DNA from: Rhizobium sp. CIAT894
Lineage (GTDB): Bacteria > Pseudomonadota > Alphaproteobacteria > Rhizobiales > Rhizobiaceae
DNA: 64,000 nt
Assembly: GCF_000172795.2 (NCBI RefSeq)
Contig: NZ_CP020947.1
Location: 1,181,001-1,245,000 of the forward strand
Direction of reading: 5' to 3'
Positions 27,431-35,809 of the stretch are shown piece by piece. Position 1 is the first letter of the stretch, and each line of letters starts with the position of its first letter. The notes below the pieces were generated by a model. That model was not told where the DNA came from. It saw nothing but the letters and a program-made list of their open reading frames with translations, and searched no databases. A program made the translations under genes and the position numbers.

Positions 27431-28114
27431 TCAGGGCTGCACCGGCGAACCCGTCCAGTCCGACGAGGCGAGATAGGCATTCGGCGCGAAATAGACACCG
27501 TCGACGTCGAAGGCCTGGAGATCTTCGGCGCGCAGCGCTTCGCGCACCTTCGGGCGTGCCGCCACGCGGGCCATGAAACCGTGCAGCGCCGGCCATTGCT
27601 TGAGATTGATCTGCGTCCAGGGCGACCAGTTCAGGCAGACGAAGAGATAGGCGTCCGCCACGGTGAAGGCCTCGCCGGTCAGATAGGGTCCGGCAAAACG
27701 GCCGCTCAGCCAGGAAAGCCGCTTTGCGACCTGGGCGCGGATCTGCGCATGCACGCTGGCATAAGCCGGCTCGAACAGCAGCACCATCGGCTTGTGCAGT
27801 TCGGCGGATATGAAATTCAGATAGGATTGCACCTCGTTGCGTCTGAGGTTGCCGACCTCGGGCAGCATCGCGGCGCCTTGCGGCACGCTGTCGGCGAGGA
27901 ACTGCGCGATCGCCGGTCCCTCCGTCAGCACCTTGCCGTCGTCGAGCATCAGCGCCGGCACATAGCCGTTGCCGTTAATGGCGAGATAGTCCTTGCCGTC
28001 GCTCGTCCGTTGGGTTTCCCGGTCGACCTCGACGAGCTCGATGTCGAGCCCCAGCTCCCGGCAGACGATATGCGGTGAAAGCGAGCAGGCCGCGGCGTTC
28101 ATATAGAGTTTCAT
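27431..28114 (-). CDS. glutathione S-transferase
   Basis: The 227-residue protein has the thioredoxin-like N-terminal domain (MKLYMNAAACSLSPHIVCRE) with the beta-class Cys 10 and Ser 11-Ser region, NGYVPALMLDDG with cis-Pro, and LTEGPAIAQFLAD. The all-helical C-terminal domain ends in the FTVADAYLFVCLNW motif. It conjugates glutathione to electrophiles. AGAGGAAA precedes the ATG at 28114. It is divergent from a TetR regulator, and a 15-bp inverted repeat lies between, so the regulator very probably represses it. Confidence 0.92.
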   Translation of the reverse strand: MKLYMNAAACSLSPHIVCRELGLDIELVEVDRETQRTSDGKDYLAINGNGYVPALMLDDGKVLTEGPAIAQFLADSVPQGAAMLPEVGNLRRNEVQSYLNFISAELHKPMVLLFEPAYASVHAQIRAQVAKRLSWLSGRFAGPYLTGEAFTVADAYLFVCLNWSPWTQINLKQWPALHGFMARVAARPKVREALRAEDLQAFDVDGVYFAPNAYLASSDWTGSPVQP

Positions 28115-28172
28115 GGCAATTTCCTCTCTCATGCAGGCGGTCGAAGCCGCCTGTTCGATATCATTGAACATC

Positions 28173-28226
28173 TGTACTGTTTCGCATAAAATAGACTTCG
28201 TCAAGAATTTAATGCGAAACGGTACA
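28173..28226. promoter_or_regulatory. operator-like inverted repeat between GST and TetR genes
   Basis: TGTACTGTTTCGCAT (28173-28187) and ATGCGAAACGGTACA (28212-28226) are inverted copies with 14 of 15 positions matching, 24 bp apart. The right copy ends 4 bp before the TetR start and the left one is 59 bp from the GST start, so a repressor on both would control both genes. A minus-strand TTGACG lies in the spacer and could be a -35 box for GST. Confidence 0.75.
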
Positions 28227-28230
28227 AAAT

Positions 28231-28848
28231 ATGAAGGATGAGAAGAAGCGCGGCCGCCCGAGGACTTTCGACGCCAAGGCAGCGCTCGGCAAGGCGCGGG
28301 ATGTCTTCTGGGACCGGGGCTTCGCCGCCGCCTCGCTCGATAATCTGAGCGCGGCGACCAACCTCAACCGCCCGAGCCTCTACGGAGCCTTCGGCGACAA
28401 GGAGGATCTCTATCTCGATACGCTGGAAGGTTATCGGCAGGACGGCATGGATGCACTGGCCCAAGCGCTCGACCCGTCGCTGCCACTGCGCGACAATCTC
28501 GCCCGCGTCTATGAAAGCGCACTGGCGGTCTATCTACACGGTGAAACGGCCGCCCGCGGCTGTCTGCTGATCGGCACGGCGACCGTCGAAGCGGTCGAGC
28601 GTGAACGGGTGCGCGAGGTGCTCGGCCGCAGCCTCAGCGATTTCGACGGCGAGATCGAAAAGCGCATGCACCTTGCCGTGGAACGCGGCGAACTTGCCGA
28701 AGGCGCCGATCCGCAGATGCTGGCAAGGCTCGCCTCCGCCGTCATGCATTCGCTTGCGGTGCGCGCTCGGGCCGGCGACAGCCGTGAGGTGCTGGAGGCG
28801 ATCGCCCGCTCAGGCGTCGAGCTGATCTGCGGGAACCGGCATGTTTGA
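28231..28848 (+). CDS. TetR-family transcriptional regulator
   Basis: The 205-residue protein has the TetR HTH at residues 14-60 (DAKAALGKARDVFWDRGFAA, then NLNRPSLYGAFGDKEDLY), with a basic tail RGRPRTF before it. The C-terminal ligand domain includes RGCLLIGTA, typical of the AcrR/NemR-like branch that often controls GSTs and reductases. Its ATG is immediately beside the operator-like repeat, and no strong ribosome site is seen. Its last 39 bases overlap the 3' end of the convergent MFS gene. Likely self-regulating and a repressor of the GST gene. Confidence 0.92.
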   Translation: MKDEKKRGRPRTFDAKAALGKARDVFWDRGFAAASLDNLSAATNLNRPSLYGAFGDKEDLYLDTLEGYRQDGMDALAQALDPSLPLRDNLARVYESALAVYLHGETAARGCLLIGTATVEAVERERVREVLGRSLSDFDGEIEKRMHLAVERGELAEGADPQMLARLASAVMHSLAVRARAGDSREVLEAIARSGVELICGNRHV

Positions 28849-30054
28849 TGCCTTGGCGTCCCTCGGCCGCACGATCCAGGCATAGGCAGCGCCGGCCAGA
28901 AGCAGCAGCGACGTGCCGAGGAAAACCGAGCGCATGCCGATATGCCCGCCGACGAAGCCGCCGAGAACAGGACCGGCGACCTGGCCGACATATTGCGAGG
29001 AAATGGAAAGCCCGAGAATGGCGCCGGCCGCACTGTCCGGGACGTTGTGGCGGATCACGGCGGTAATGCAGGGCAGCAGCCCGCCGAGGGCTGCACCCAT
29101 CAGGAACCGCAGCATGATCAGCTGCCAGGAGCTGGTAACGAGGGCCTGCGGGATCAGCAGCAGCCCGGCAACGGCAAGCGCGCCGGAGATGACAGGCCAG
29201 TGGCCGATCCTGTCGGCGAGCTTGCCGAGTCGGGAGGCCGAAAGAATGCTGCCAAGCGCGGCGGCCGACATGACGAGACCCGATATCATCGTCACCTGAT
29301 CGGCCGCCGGCACGATCTGCGCGACATAGACGGTGATGATCGGCTCGATCGACATATTGGCGAACATCAAGAGCATGCCGGTCGCCAGCATCGCGATCAC
29401 AGGTCGCTTGTCGGCAACGGATTTCCAGCCGCCGCTTGCCTTGGCCGCCTGTTTGCGGGCCGGAGATTTCTCTTCCTTGATCAGCAGGGTGGTGGCGAGA
29501 AAGGCGAGGAAGATCATCGCCCCGGCGGCGAGAAAGGTGCCGCGGATGCCGATGACCGCAGGCAGTACGCCGCCGACGAGCGGCCCGACGAGATTGCCGG
29601 CCATGATTCCGGAAGAGAGCACGCCGAGCGCCCAGGCCGAACGGTCCTTCGGCGTCTGCGTCGCCACCAGCACCATCGAGCCGGAGGAATAACCGCCGGC
29701 AAGCCCGACGAAGAGGCGCAGCGCTGCCAGCTGCCAGACATTGCCGGCCATGCCCATCAGCGAGATCGCCACCGTCATGCCGAGGCTGGCACGCACCAGC
29801 ATCAGCTTGCGGCCATAGATATCGCCGAGCCGCCCCCAGAGCGGCGCGACGAGAGCGGCCGCCAGGAAGGTGGCGCCATAGGCAATGCCCGACCATTGCA
29901 CGATCGCCGCATGATCGGTCACGCCGAGTTCTTCGACATAAAGTGGCAGGAAGGGAAGTAGCAGCGTCATCGCCACGATCGTGGTGAAGGAGCCGATCAG
30001 CGAGACGGCAAGGTTGCGCCTCCAGTAGATCGAGCCTGCTTGCGTGTCGGTCAT
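28810..30054 (-). CDS. MFS multidrug transporter
   Basis: The 414-residue protein has 12 predicted membrane segments. Motifs of drug-proton antiporters are visible: ALVAPLWGRLGDIYGRKLML (motif A) and GNLVGPLVGGVLPAVIG (motif C). It is similar in plan to TetA/YcnB-like pumps; the substrate is unknown. The ATG at 30054 follows GAGGCAAG. It overlaps the TetR gene tail to tail and is divergent from the SnoaL-like gene, with a perfect 21-bp palindrome in the 117-bp gap. Confidence 0.9.
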   Translation of the reverse strand: MTDTQAGSIYWRRNLAVSLIGSFTTIVAMTLLLPFLPLYVEELGVTDHAAIVQWSGIAYGATFLAAALVAPLWGRLGDIYGRKLMLVRASLGMTVAISLMGMAGNVWQLAALRLFVGLAGGYSSGSMVLVATQTPKDRSAWALGVLSSGIMAGNLVGPLVGGVLPAVIGIRGTFLAAGAMIFLAFLATTLLIKEEKSPARKQAAKASGGWKSVADKRPVIAMLATGMLLMFANMSIEPIITVYVAQIVPAADQVTMISGLVMSAAALGSILSASRLGKLADRIGHWPVISGALAVAGLLLIPQALVTSSWQLIMLRFLMGAALGGLLPCITAVIRHNVPDSAAGAILGLSISSQYVGQVAGPVLGGFVGGHIGMRSVFLGTSLLLLAGAAYAWIVRPRDAKASNMPVPADQLDA

Positions 30055-30131
30055 TCTTGCCTCGGCATCGATCCTGCGGGCGCAGTTGCGCCGCAAGCTG
30101 GATCATCTCGGGTGAAAGTGGTAAAAGATAA

Positions 30132-30152
30132 CCGATTGCATAATGCAATCGG
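30132..30152. promoter_or_regulatory. perfect palindromic operator between MFS and SnoaL-like genes
   Basis: CCGATTGCAT and ATGCAATCGG are exact inverted arms around a single A. The palindrome lies 20 bp before the SnoaL-like start and 78 bp from the MFS start. Flanking GATAA and ATAATC add partial symmetry. It fits a dimeric repressor such as a MarR or TetR protein, but no adjacent unassigned regulator gene is present. Confidence 0.7.
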
Positions 30153-30171
30153 ATAATCGGAGGATTTTGCC

Positions 30172-30513
30172 ATGAACGAGATGCGATCCAGGCAACAGAC
30201 TGTCCGCGATCTCTACACCGCCTATCTCGCCGATCGCAAGGACCTTGTCGGCGCCATGCTGACAGAGGATTTCGCCTTCTCCAGTCCGCGCGACGACCAC
30301 ATCGACCGGGCGGCCTATTTCAAGCGCTGCTGGCCGAAGGAGCCGGTCTTCCGTACGATCGAGATCGAATTCCTGGCGGTCGACGGCGACGAGGCTGCTG
30401 TTCGCTACCGCGCCGAAAAACTGGACGGCGCCAGCTTCGCCAACATGGAGAGCCTGCGCTTCCGTGGCGACAGGATCACCTCCGTGGAGGTCTATTTCGG
30501 CCGGAATTTATGA
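30172..30513 (+). CDS. SnoaL-like/NTF2-fold small protein
   Basis: The 113-residue protein shows the NTF2-like pattern: an N-terminal helix pair (TVRDLYTAYLADRKDLVGAM), the LTEDFAFSSPRDDHIDR strand, and late strands AVRYRAEKLDGASFANMES, ending EVYFGRNL. Family members are cyclases, isomerases or orphan binding proteins; no catalytic assignment is possible. AATCGGAGG precedes the ATG. It is divergent from the MFS pump and probably shares an operator with it. Confidence 0.85.
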   Translation: MNEMRSRQQTVRDLYTAYLADRKDLVGAMLTEDFAFSSPRDDHIDRAAYFKRCWPKEPVFRTIEIEFLAVDGDEAAVRYRAEKLDGASFANMESLRFRGDRITSVEVYFGRNL

Positions 30514-30528
30514 CCTCGACCCAGCGGC

Positions 30529-31260
30529 TTAGAAGATCCGCATTGCCGACGTCATGATGATGATCATCGACACCGCCACCATCAGCGCCCGCACCGGCAG
30601 CCGCTTGACGAGGAGGGCGCCGAAAGGGGCGGCGATGACGCCGCCGATGATCAGGCCGATCGCCGAATTGAGCTCCGACCAGCCGAGCGTGACGACGAAG
30701 GTCAGCGAAATCGTCAGCGTCACCGCAAATTCGGTAAAGTTGGTCGAGCCGATCACCCGTTTCAGATCATGGCCGCGGCTGACGAGCGTGCTGGTGACGA
30801 CAGGCCCCCATCCGCCGCCGCCGATCGCATCGAGCAGGCCGCCGCAAAGCCCGACCGGCGGCACGATCCAATCGCGGACATCCCGTTTCGGCGGTGAGCG
30901 AAACGCCTTGTAGAGGATCAGCAGGCCGATCGCGATCAGATAGGCCGAGACGAAGGGCGCGATCGTCTTGCCGTCGATATTGGCAAGCAGATAAGCCCCG
31001 ATCGCGCCGCCGATCATGCCGGCCGGTGCGAGCCGCGCCACCAGGCGCCAATCGACGTTGCGATGATAGGCATGCGAGAGGCCCGAAGCGGCGGTCGTAA
31101 ACATTTCCGCCACATGCGTCATGGCGCTGGCATTGGCCGCCGGCACGCCGAAGGCGAGAAGGCTCGTCGTCGACAACACGCCAAAGGCCATGCCGAGTGC
31201 GCCGTCGACGATCTGCGCGCAAAAGCCCACGACGATGAAAAAGAAGAAATCCGATGTCAT
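30529..31260 (-). CDS. TauE/SafE-family sulfite or anion exporter
   Basis: The 243-residue membrane protein has about 8 hydrophobic segments and two DUF81-like halves. Typical motifs are VDGALGMAFGVLSTTSLLAF and DAIGGGGWGPVVTSTL, which match the DxGxGxG pattern of the family. It exports sulfite, sulfoacetate or related organosulfur anions in characterised members. It is convergent with the SnoaL-like gene, 15 bp apart. The substrate is open because no sulfonate-degradation gene is next to it. Confidence 0.9.
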   Translation of the reverse strand: MTSDFFFFIVVGFCAQIVDGALGMAFGVLSTTSLLAFGVPAANASAMTHVAEMFTTAASGLSHAYHRNVDWRLVARLAPAGMIGGAIGAYLLANIDGKTIAPFVSAYLIAIGLLILYKAFRSPPKRDVRDWIVPPVGLCGGLLDAIGGGGWGPVVTSTLVSRGHDLKRVIGSTNFTEFAVTLTISLTFVVTLGWSELNSAIGLIIGGVIAAPFGALLVKRLPVRALMVAVSMIIIMTSAMRIF

Positions 31261-31351
31261 GCGGCCCCCTCACGAACGGTAGCATCAGAACAGGCGACGC
31301 GGGGAAAAACTTCCGGTCTCAGGCGGCCAGTTTCTCAGGAGGCCAGTTCTC

Positions 31352-32005
31352 TCACGAGGTAAGCCCGCGCTGCTTCAGCCGGACGATTTTGAAAAAGCCG
31401 TTCGGGAAGACCGGCAGGACCTCGGCAGCGGCAAAATCGCCGCGGCGCTCGGCCCAGGCGAGGATGCGGTGGAGGCGGAAGGCGGAGGACCAGCCGATGT
31501 GACGCATCAGGGGCGCCACCGCCGTCTCGATCGCGCCCTGCAGACCGGCGCCGTCGCCGAGCTTGCTGGCGAGGATGATCTCGCCGCCGGGCCTCAGCAC
31601 CCGGGCGCATTCGTCCAGTGCCCGTTCGGGTTCGGGGATGAGCGTGATGACGAAGGGCAGGCTGACCGCATCGAAAGACCGGTCGGCAAAGATGAGCGCA
31701 TGCGCATCCATCACCTCGAGCGCCTGCACATGCGCAAGATTCTCGCGTTTCGCCTTTTGGCGGGCCCGCGCGATCATGTGTTCGGAAATATCGATGCCGG
31801 TCACCCGGCAACCTCGCGGGTAATGCCCGAGCGTCAGCCCGGTGCCGACGCCGATCTCCAGTATATCGGGCCCGGCCGCGGCTGCGAGTGCGGCAAGCTT
31901 GCGGTGGCCATCGCGCAGGATGCCGCGATAGACGCGGTCATAGACCGGTGCCCAGCGCCGATAGATTTTCTGCTGATCTTCCGCGCTGTTGCCAAGCCCT
32001 GACAT
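31352..32005 (-). CDS. class I SAM methyltransferase, possibly phospholipid N-methyltransferase
   Basis: The 217-residue protein has AdoMet motif I LEIGVGTGLTLGHYP near residue 50, VTGIDISEHMIARAR, and post-motif FDAVSLPFVITLIPEPE. The opening YRRWAPVYDRVYRG and the ending GFFKIVRLKQ resemble UbiE-like phosphatidylethanolamine N-methyltransferases (the Rhodobacter PmtA type), which make phosphatidylcholine. That specific role is an inference. The ATG at 32005 follows GGGAGGGG. No lipid gene is next to it. Confidence 0.75.
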   Translation of the reverse strand: MSGLGNSAEDQQKIYRRWAPVYDRVYRGILRDGHRKLAALAAAAGPDILEIGVGTGLTLGHYPRGCRVTGIDISEHMIARARQKAKRENLAHVQALEVMDAHALIFADRSFDAVSLPFVITLIPEPERALDECARVLRPGGEIILASKLGDGAGLQGAIETAVAPLMRHIGWSSAFRLHRILAWAERRGDFAAAEVLPVFPNGFFKIVRLKQRGLTS

Positions 32006-32111
32006 GCCGCCCCTCCCTGAAGCCCAGTCCTCAACTCCCGAGAGCAGGTTCCGGTTCCACTCGGAATGTGATGGAAGACACAAACTGCCGCGGCAGGCGG
32101 CCTGCATCAGC

Positions 32112-32438
32112 CTATTTTGCCGGCATGATCCCGAGCTTTTCGGCGTCCAGCTCGCTGCCGATCTCGACCGACTTCGTCTGCTTGTCATAGATGCAGATCT
32201 GGGCGACCAGTCCCTTGGCGCCCTTCGGTTTGCCGGTCAGCAAAGCGAGCCCGTAATGGGGCGTGCCGAAGGGATCGACAGCAGCATTCGGCGTCTCGAT
32301 CGCGACAGCCGCCTTCTTGCACTTGGCCTCGACATCTGCCGCCAGCTCTTTCCAGGCCTCATCCGAGGAGGCGTGCGCCGTAACTGAAAGGAAAGGCAGC
32401 GCGGCGATGGCCAGAAGCGGGATTATATTCCTGTTCAT
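32112..32438 (-). CDS. small periplasmic hypothetical protein
   Basis: The 108-residue protein has a clear Sec signal peptide (MNRNIIPLLAIAALPFLSV, cleavage likely after AHA). The mature domain has two cysteines (VEAKCKKA and VAQICIYD) that could form a disulfide, and a glycine-containing turn with FGTPHYGLALLTGK. CGGAGATC precedes the ATG. It is divergent from the superoxide dismutase gene. No family recognised. Confidence 0.75.
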   Translation of the reverse strand: MNRNIIPLLAIAALPFLSVTAHASSDEAWKELAADVEAKCKKAAVAIETPNAAVDPFGTPHYGLALLTGKPKGAKGLVAQICIYDKQTKSVEIGSELDAEKLGIMPAK

Positions 32439-32586
32439 ATCGGATCTCCGTTGATCTCAATGGCGGCGAAGCGGTTTTCGCGGGCGGCATCCCCAGTGAT
32501 TTGTCCGGGCAATTCGCAAGCGCAACTCCAGCCTGGAAAGTGAGGCAAATTTTCCTCCGGCGGCGCGTTTTTTGATATTTCGCCGG

Positions 32587-32615
32587 TTGCCTCTCCGTGC
32601 TTCCCCTCCTATGTT
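32587..32615 (+). promoter_or_regulatory. candidate promoter of the superoxide dismutase gene
   Basis: TTGCCT (32587-32592) and TATGTT (32610-32615) are separated by 17 bp and lie about 48 bp before the start codon. Spacing is ideal and the match to the rhizobial sigma70 pattern is fair. Confidence 0.45.
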
Positions 32616-32662
32616 CCGCCTCACCTGCCGAGACGCAATCTATTGCCAAGAGGAGATCTGAC

Positions 32663-33265
32663 ATGGCTTTCGAATTGCCTGAACTTCCCTATGATTACGA
32701 AGCGCTTGCTCCCTTCATGTCGAAGGAAACGCTGGAGTTTCATCACGACAAGCACCATAAGGCCTATGTCGACAACGGCAACAAGCTCGCCGCTGAAGCC
32801 GGTCTCTCCGACCTCTCGCTCGAAGACGTCGTGAAGAAGTCCTTCGGCACCAATGCCGGCCTCTTCAATAACGCTGCCCAGCACTACAACCACATCCATT
32901 TCTGGAAGTGGATGAAGAAGGGCGGCGGCGGCAATAAGCTGCCGGGCAAGCTCGAAGCAGCCTTCGCTTCCGATCTCGGCGGCTACGACAAGTTCAAGGC
33001 CGATTTCGCCAATGCCGGCGCCACCCAGTTCGGCTCCGGCTGGGCCTGGGTTTCCGTCAAGAACGGCAAGCTCGAAATCTCCAAGACCCCGAACGGCGAG
33101 AACCCGCTGGTTCACGGCGCCACCCCGATCCTCGGCGTCGACGTCTGGGAGCACTCCTATTACATCGACTATCGCAACGCCCGCCCGAAATATCTCGAAG
33201 CCTTCGTCGACAGCCTGATCAACTGGGACTACGTCCTGGAACGCTACGAAGAAGCCACGAAGTAA
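32663..33265 (+). CDS. sodB: superoxide dismutase, Fe/Mn family
   Basis: The 200-residue enzyme has all metal ligands: His in FHHDKHHKAYV, His in HYNHIHFW, and Asp and His in GVDVWEHSYYIDY. It disproportionates superoxide in the cytosol. NNAAQHYNHIHFW and GSGWAWVSV are typical of the iron/cambialistic rhizobial enzymes; metal choice cannot be settled by eye and the symbol is provisional. AGAGGAGAT precedes the ATG. A strong intrinsic terminator follows, so it is monocistronic. Confidence 0.95.
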   Translation: MAFELPELPYDYEALAPFMSKETLEFHHDKHHKAYVDNGNKLAAEAGLSDLSLEDVVKKSFGTNAGLFNNAAQHYNHIHFWKWMKKGGGGNKLPGKLEAAFASDLGGYDKFKADFANAGATQFGSGWAWVSVKNGKLEISKTPNGENPLVHGATPILGVDVWEHSYYIDYRNARPKYLEAFVDSLINWDYVLERYEEATK

Positions 33266-33317
33266 GCGGTGCGAGGCTGCCGCCATCGGCGGCGGTCTCT
33301 CGGCTTGTTTGATTTTG

Positions 33318-33353
33318 CACCCGGCGTTCCCCCGAACGCCGGGTGTTTGTTTT
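33318..33353 (+). terminator. intrinsic terminator of the superoxide dismutase gene
   Basis: CACCCGGCGTT pairs perfectly with AACGCCGGGTG across a 6-base loop and is followed by TTTGTTTT. It begins 52 bp after the sod stop. This is the clearest rho-independent terminator in the window. Confidence 0.9.
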
Positions 33354-33402
33354 CACATCCCGTCGTCATACCCCTGTTACCGACCGATCCTAGCCACGCC
33401 TC

Positions 33403-34248
33403 ATGTCCATGTCCGCTCTTCCCCTCTTCCGCTTCGGCATCATTGCCGATCCGCAATATGCGGCCATTCCGCCGCATGCGGCGATGGACCGCTACTATGC
33501 CAACAGCCTCGCCAAACTCGCCGAGGCGATCGAGGTCTTCAACGGCTGGGAGTTGAGCTTCGTCATGACGCTCGGCGATGTCATCGACCGCAGCTTCAGG
33601 AGTTTCGACGATATCCTGCCGGTTTACGAGAAGCTCCGGCACGAGGCGCTCTTCCTGCTGGGCAATCACGATTTTTCCGTCGCCGCCGGGCATCTGACCG
33701 AAGTCGCCGTACGTCTCGGCATGCCGTCGCCCTATTACAGCTTTTCCCGCCACGGCTGGCGCTTCATCGTGCTCGACGGCAACGAGGTCAGCACCTTCGC
33801 GCCGCCCGAAGGCCATCCGCACCGCGTCCTTGCCGCGCAAATGCTGGCAGCGCTGGAGGCGAACGGCGCCAGGAATGCGCATCGGTGGAACGCTGCGCTG
33901 AGCGACGCGCAGTTCGCCTGGTTTGGCGATCAAATCGCAGGGGCGGCTGCGGCCGGCGAAAAGGTGATCGTCATGAATCACTATCCCGTGCATCCGCCGA
34001 GTGAGCACGGCATGTGGGACAGCGAGCGCATCGTCGCGCTGCTTGCCTCGCAGGGTAATGTCGTCGCCTATCTCAACGGCCACGATCACGTCGGCAATTA
34101 CGGCAAGGCAGGCACCTGCCACTTCGTCAATTTCAAGGGCGTGGTCGACACCGAGGCTGAAAACGCCTTCGCCATCGTCGACGTCCACCCCGACCGAATC
34201 GAAATCCGCGGCTTCGGCCGCGAGGAGAGTCGGACGCTGGTTTATTAG
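33403..34248 (+). CDS. metallophosphoesterase (calcineurin-like)
   Basis: The 281-residue protein has the full set of metallophosphoesterase motifs: GIIADPQY, TLGDVIDR, LLGNHDFS, VIVMNHYPVHP and LNGHDHVGNYG. It is nearest to the ADP-ribose/CDP-alcohol diphosphatase branch, but the substrate is not certain. The start has no good ribosome site; a second ATG at 33409 is equally possible. It ends 54 bp before the insertion sequence and is not disrupted by it. Confidence 0.88.
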   Translation: MSMSALPLFRFGIIADPQYAAIPPHAAMDRYYANSLAKLAEAIEVFNGWELSFVMTLGDVIDRSFRSFDDILPVYEKLRHEALFLLGNHDFSVAAGHLTEVAVRLGMPSPYYSFSRHGWRFIVLDGNEVSTFAPPEGHPHRVLAAQMLAALEANGARNAHRWNAALSDAQFAWFGDQIAGAAAAGEKVIVMNHYPVHPPSEHGMWDSERIVALLASQGNVVAYLNGHDHVGNYGKAGTCHFVNFKGVVDTEAENAFAIVDVHPDRIEIRGFGREESRTLVY

Positions 34249-34290
34249 GTGACGGTTCGCACGCCCGGTTCGTGCGGATGGCTGCCCCTC

Positions 34291-34301
34291 ACCCTAGCCC
34301 T
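34291..34301. repeat. target-site duplication, left copy
   Basis: ACCCTAGCCCT directly abuts the left end of the insertion sequence and recurs exactly at 35652-35662 on the other side. Eleven bases agree with IS4-family insertions. Removing the element rejoins a continuous intergenic repeat. Confidence 0.88.
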
Positions 34302-35651
34302 CATATGCGCTAGGTTTAGCTCTGGACATGATGAATCTGCTTATGATTCAAGCTTGGGATGAAGATTCGTCCTGAGATTTTGGATCATTGGCCGGAAGTG
34401 AGCGCGCGGCTTCCGGCTGGTTTTGACTTGGAAGCAACGGCGCGGTTGCGCGGTGCCTTCACGCGGGTGCGGGAAATCAAGAACGCCGAGACGCTGTTGC
34501 GGCTGGCGCTTGCCTATGGCGGCCTTGGCATGTCGTTGCGCGAGACCTGTGCATGGGCCGAGGCGAGCGGGATCGCGCGGCTGTCCGACCCGTCGCTGCT
34601 TGAGCGGCTGTGCAAAGCAGCCCCTTGGCTTGGCGACATCGTGGCCGCGCTGATTGCCGAACAGACCAAAGTGCCGGCGGGGCGTTGGGCGGGATATCGC
34701 TTGCGTGCGCTCGACGGAACGTCGATCTGTCACCCAGGTGCCGACCGCACGTCATGGCGGCTGCATGTCGGCTACGACCTGGCAACGGCTCAGGTCGATC
34801 AGCTTGAGTTGACCGACATTCACGGTGCCGAAAACCTCCAGCGCCTGACCTACGCACCCGGTGATATCGTGCTGGCCGATCGCTACTATGCAAGGCCGCG
34901 CGACCTGCGGCCCGTGATCGATGCCGGTGCAGACTTCATCGTGCGGACCGGCTGGAACTCGTTGCGGCTGCTGCATACGAACGGCGAGCCCTTTGATCTG
35001 TTTGCCGCGCTCGCCGCTCAGCAGGAGCAGGAAAGTGAACTGACGGTCCGTATCCACGAAGGCGTGAGGGTGACGGCGCCACTGCTTCTGCGCCTCGTTG
35101 TCCGGCGCAAGGATCCGCAACAGGTGGAAGCCGAGCAGCAGCGCCTGCTCAAGGCCGCCAGCAAGCGCGGCAAACAACCCGATCCGCGCAGTCTGGAGGC
35201 GGCGAAATACATTCTGCTGCTGACCTCGCTGCCGATCACCACCTTTCCGCCAGCCGATATTCTCACCCTCTATCGTTTCCGCTGGCAGATCGAGTTGGCG
35301 TTCAAACGGTTCAAGAGCTTGGCCGGCCTCGACAATCTGCCGGCCAAGAAACCGGAACTGGCGCGGGCATGGATCTGCGCCAGACTGATCGTTGCCATCA
35401 TCGCTGAACAGATTGCCGGGCAGGTCCCGGACTCTTCCCCCTCTGGACACGCCAATCCCAAAGGCAAGCCCGTCGCGCTGGCGTCTCATGAAGATGGCCC
35501 TGAGTACCGTCTACGACGCCATCCGCGGACCACTGCTGTGGCAGGCTGTCTGTAATGTCTTCACCCGAAGTCGGCGTAACTTTTGTGAGTCGTCACGCCG
35601 ACGCCGAAAACAATGCGACGATCTAAATGCCCGCCTAACCTAGCGCATATG
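34302..35651 (+). mobile_element. IS4-family insertion sequence (1350 bp)
   Basis: The element is bounded by exact inverted ends: CATATGCGCTAGGTT at 34302-34316 and AACCTAGCGCATATG at 35637-35651. An 11-bp direct repeat flanks it. It carries one transposase gene on the plus strand that fills nearly the whole length; the stop codon of the shifted frame lies inside the right end. The length, ends, duplication and YREK motif all fit IS4. The element landed inside a rhizobial-type intergenic inverted-repeat element. Confidence 0.93.
34359..35643 (+). pseudogene. IS4-family transposase, C-terminal frameshift
   Basis: The main frame gives 398 residues with DDE signs: Asp in LRALDGTSICHPG, Asp in IVLADRYYARP and the YREK motif in YRFRWQIELAFKRFK. 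After EQIAGQVPDSS at about 35436 the frame becomes unlike a transposase. One base further on, the expected ending is read (PSRWRLMKMALSTVYDAIRG, then LLWQAVCN) to a stop at 35641-35643, inside the inverted end. The switch lies at a run of five C (35437-35441), so a one-base expansion is likely. The catalytic core is intact, so activity is possible but doubtful. Programmed frameshifting is a less likely alternative. Confidence 0.8.
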
Positions 35652-35790
35652 ACCCTAGCCCTCTCCCCGTAAACGGGGCGAGGGGACATGCCCTGCGAGA
35701 GGTCTGTGGGGGAACGGAGAGCTCACGGCTATCCCCCTTCGCCCCGCGTGCGGGGATAAGGTGCCGGCAGGCGGATGAGGGGCAGGCGGC
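35652..35790. repeat. intergenic inverted-repeat element split by the insertion sequence
   Basis: The stretch starts with the right target duplication and continues CTCTCCCCGTAAACGGGG, a hairpin, and ends CCCCGCGTGCGGGGATAAGG, a second hairpin, followed by TGCCGGCAGGCGGATGAGGGG. Its left start, CCCCTCACCCTAGCCCT, is at 34285-34301 across the insertion sequence. It belongs to the same family as the elements at 16.0 kb and 52.7 kb. No gene is present between it and the WYL regulator. Confidence 0.7.
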
Positions 35791-35809
35791 GTTCTCAGGC
35801 CTCACATTT

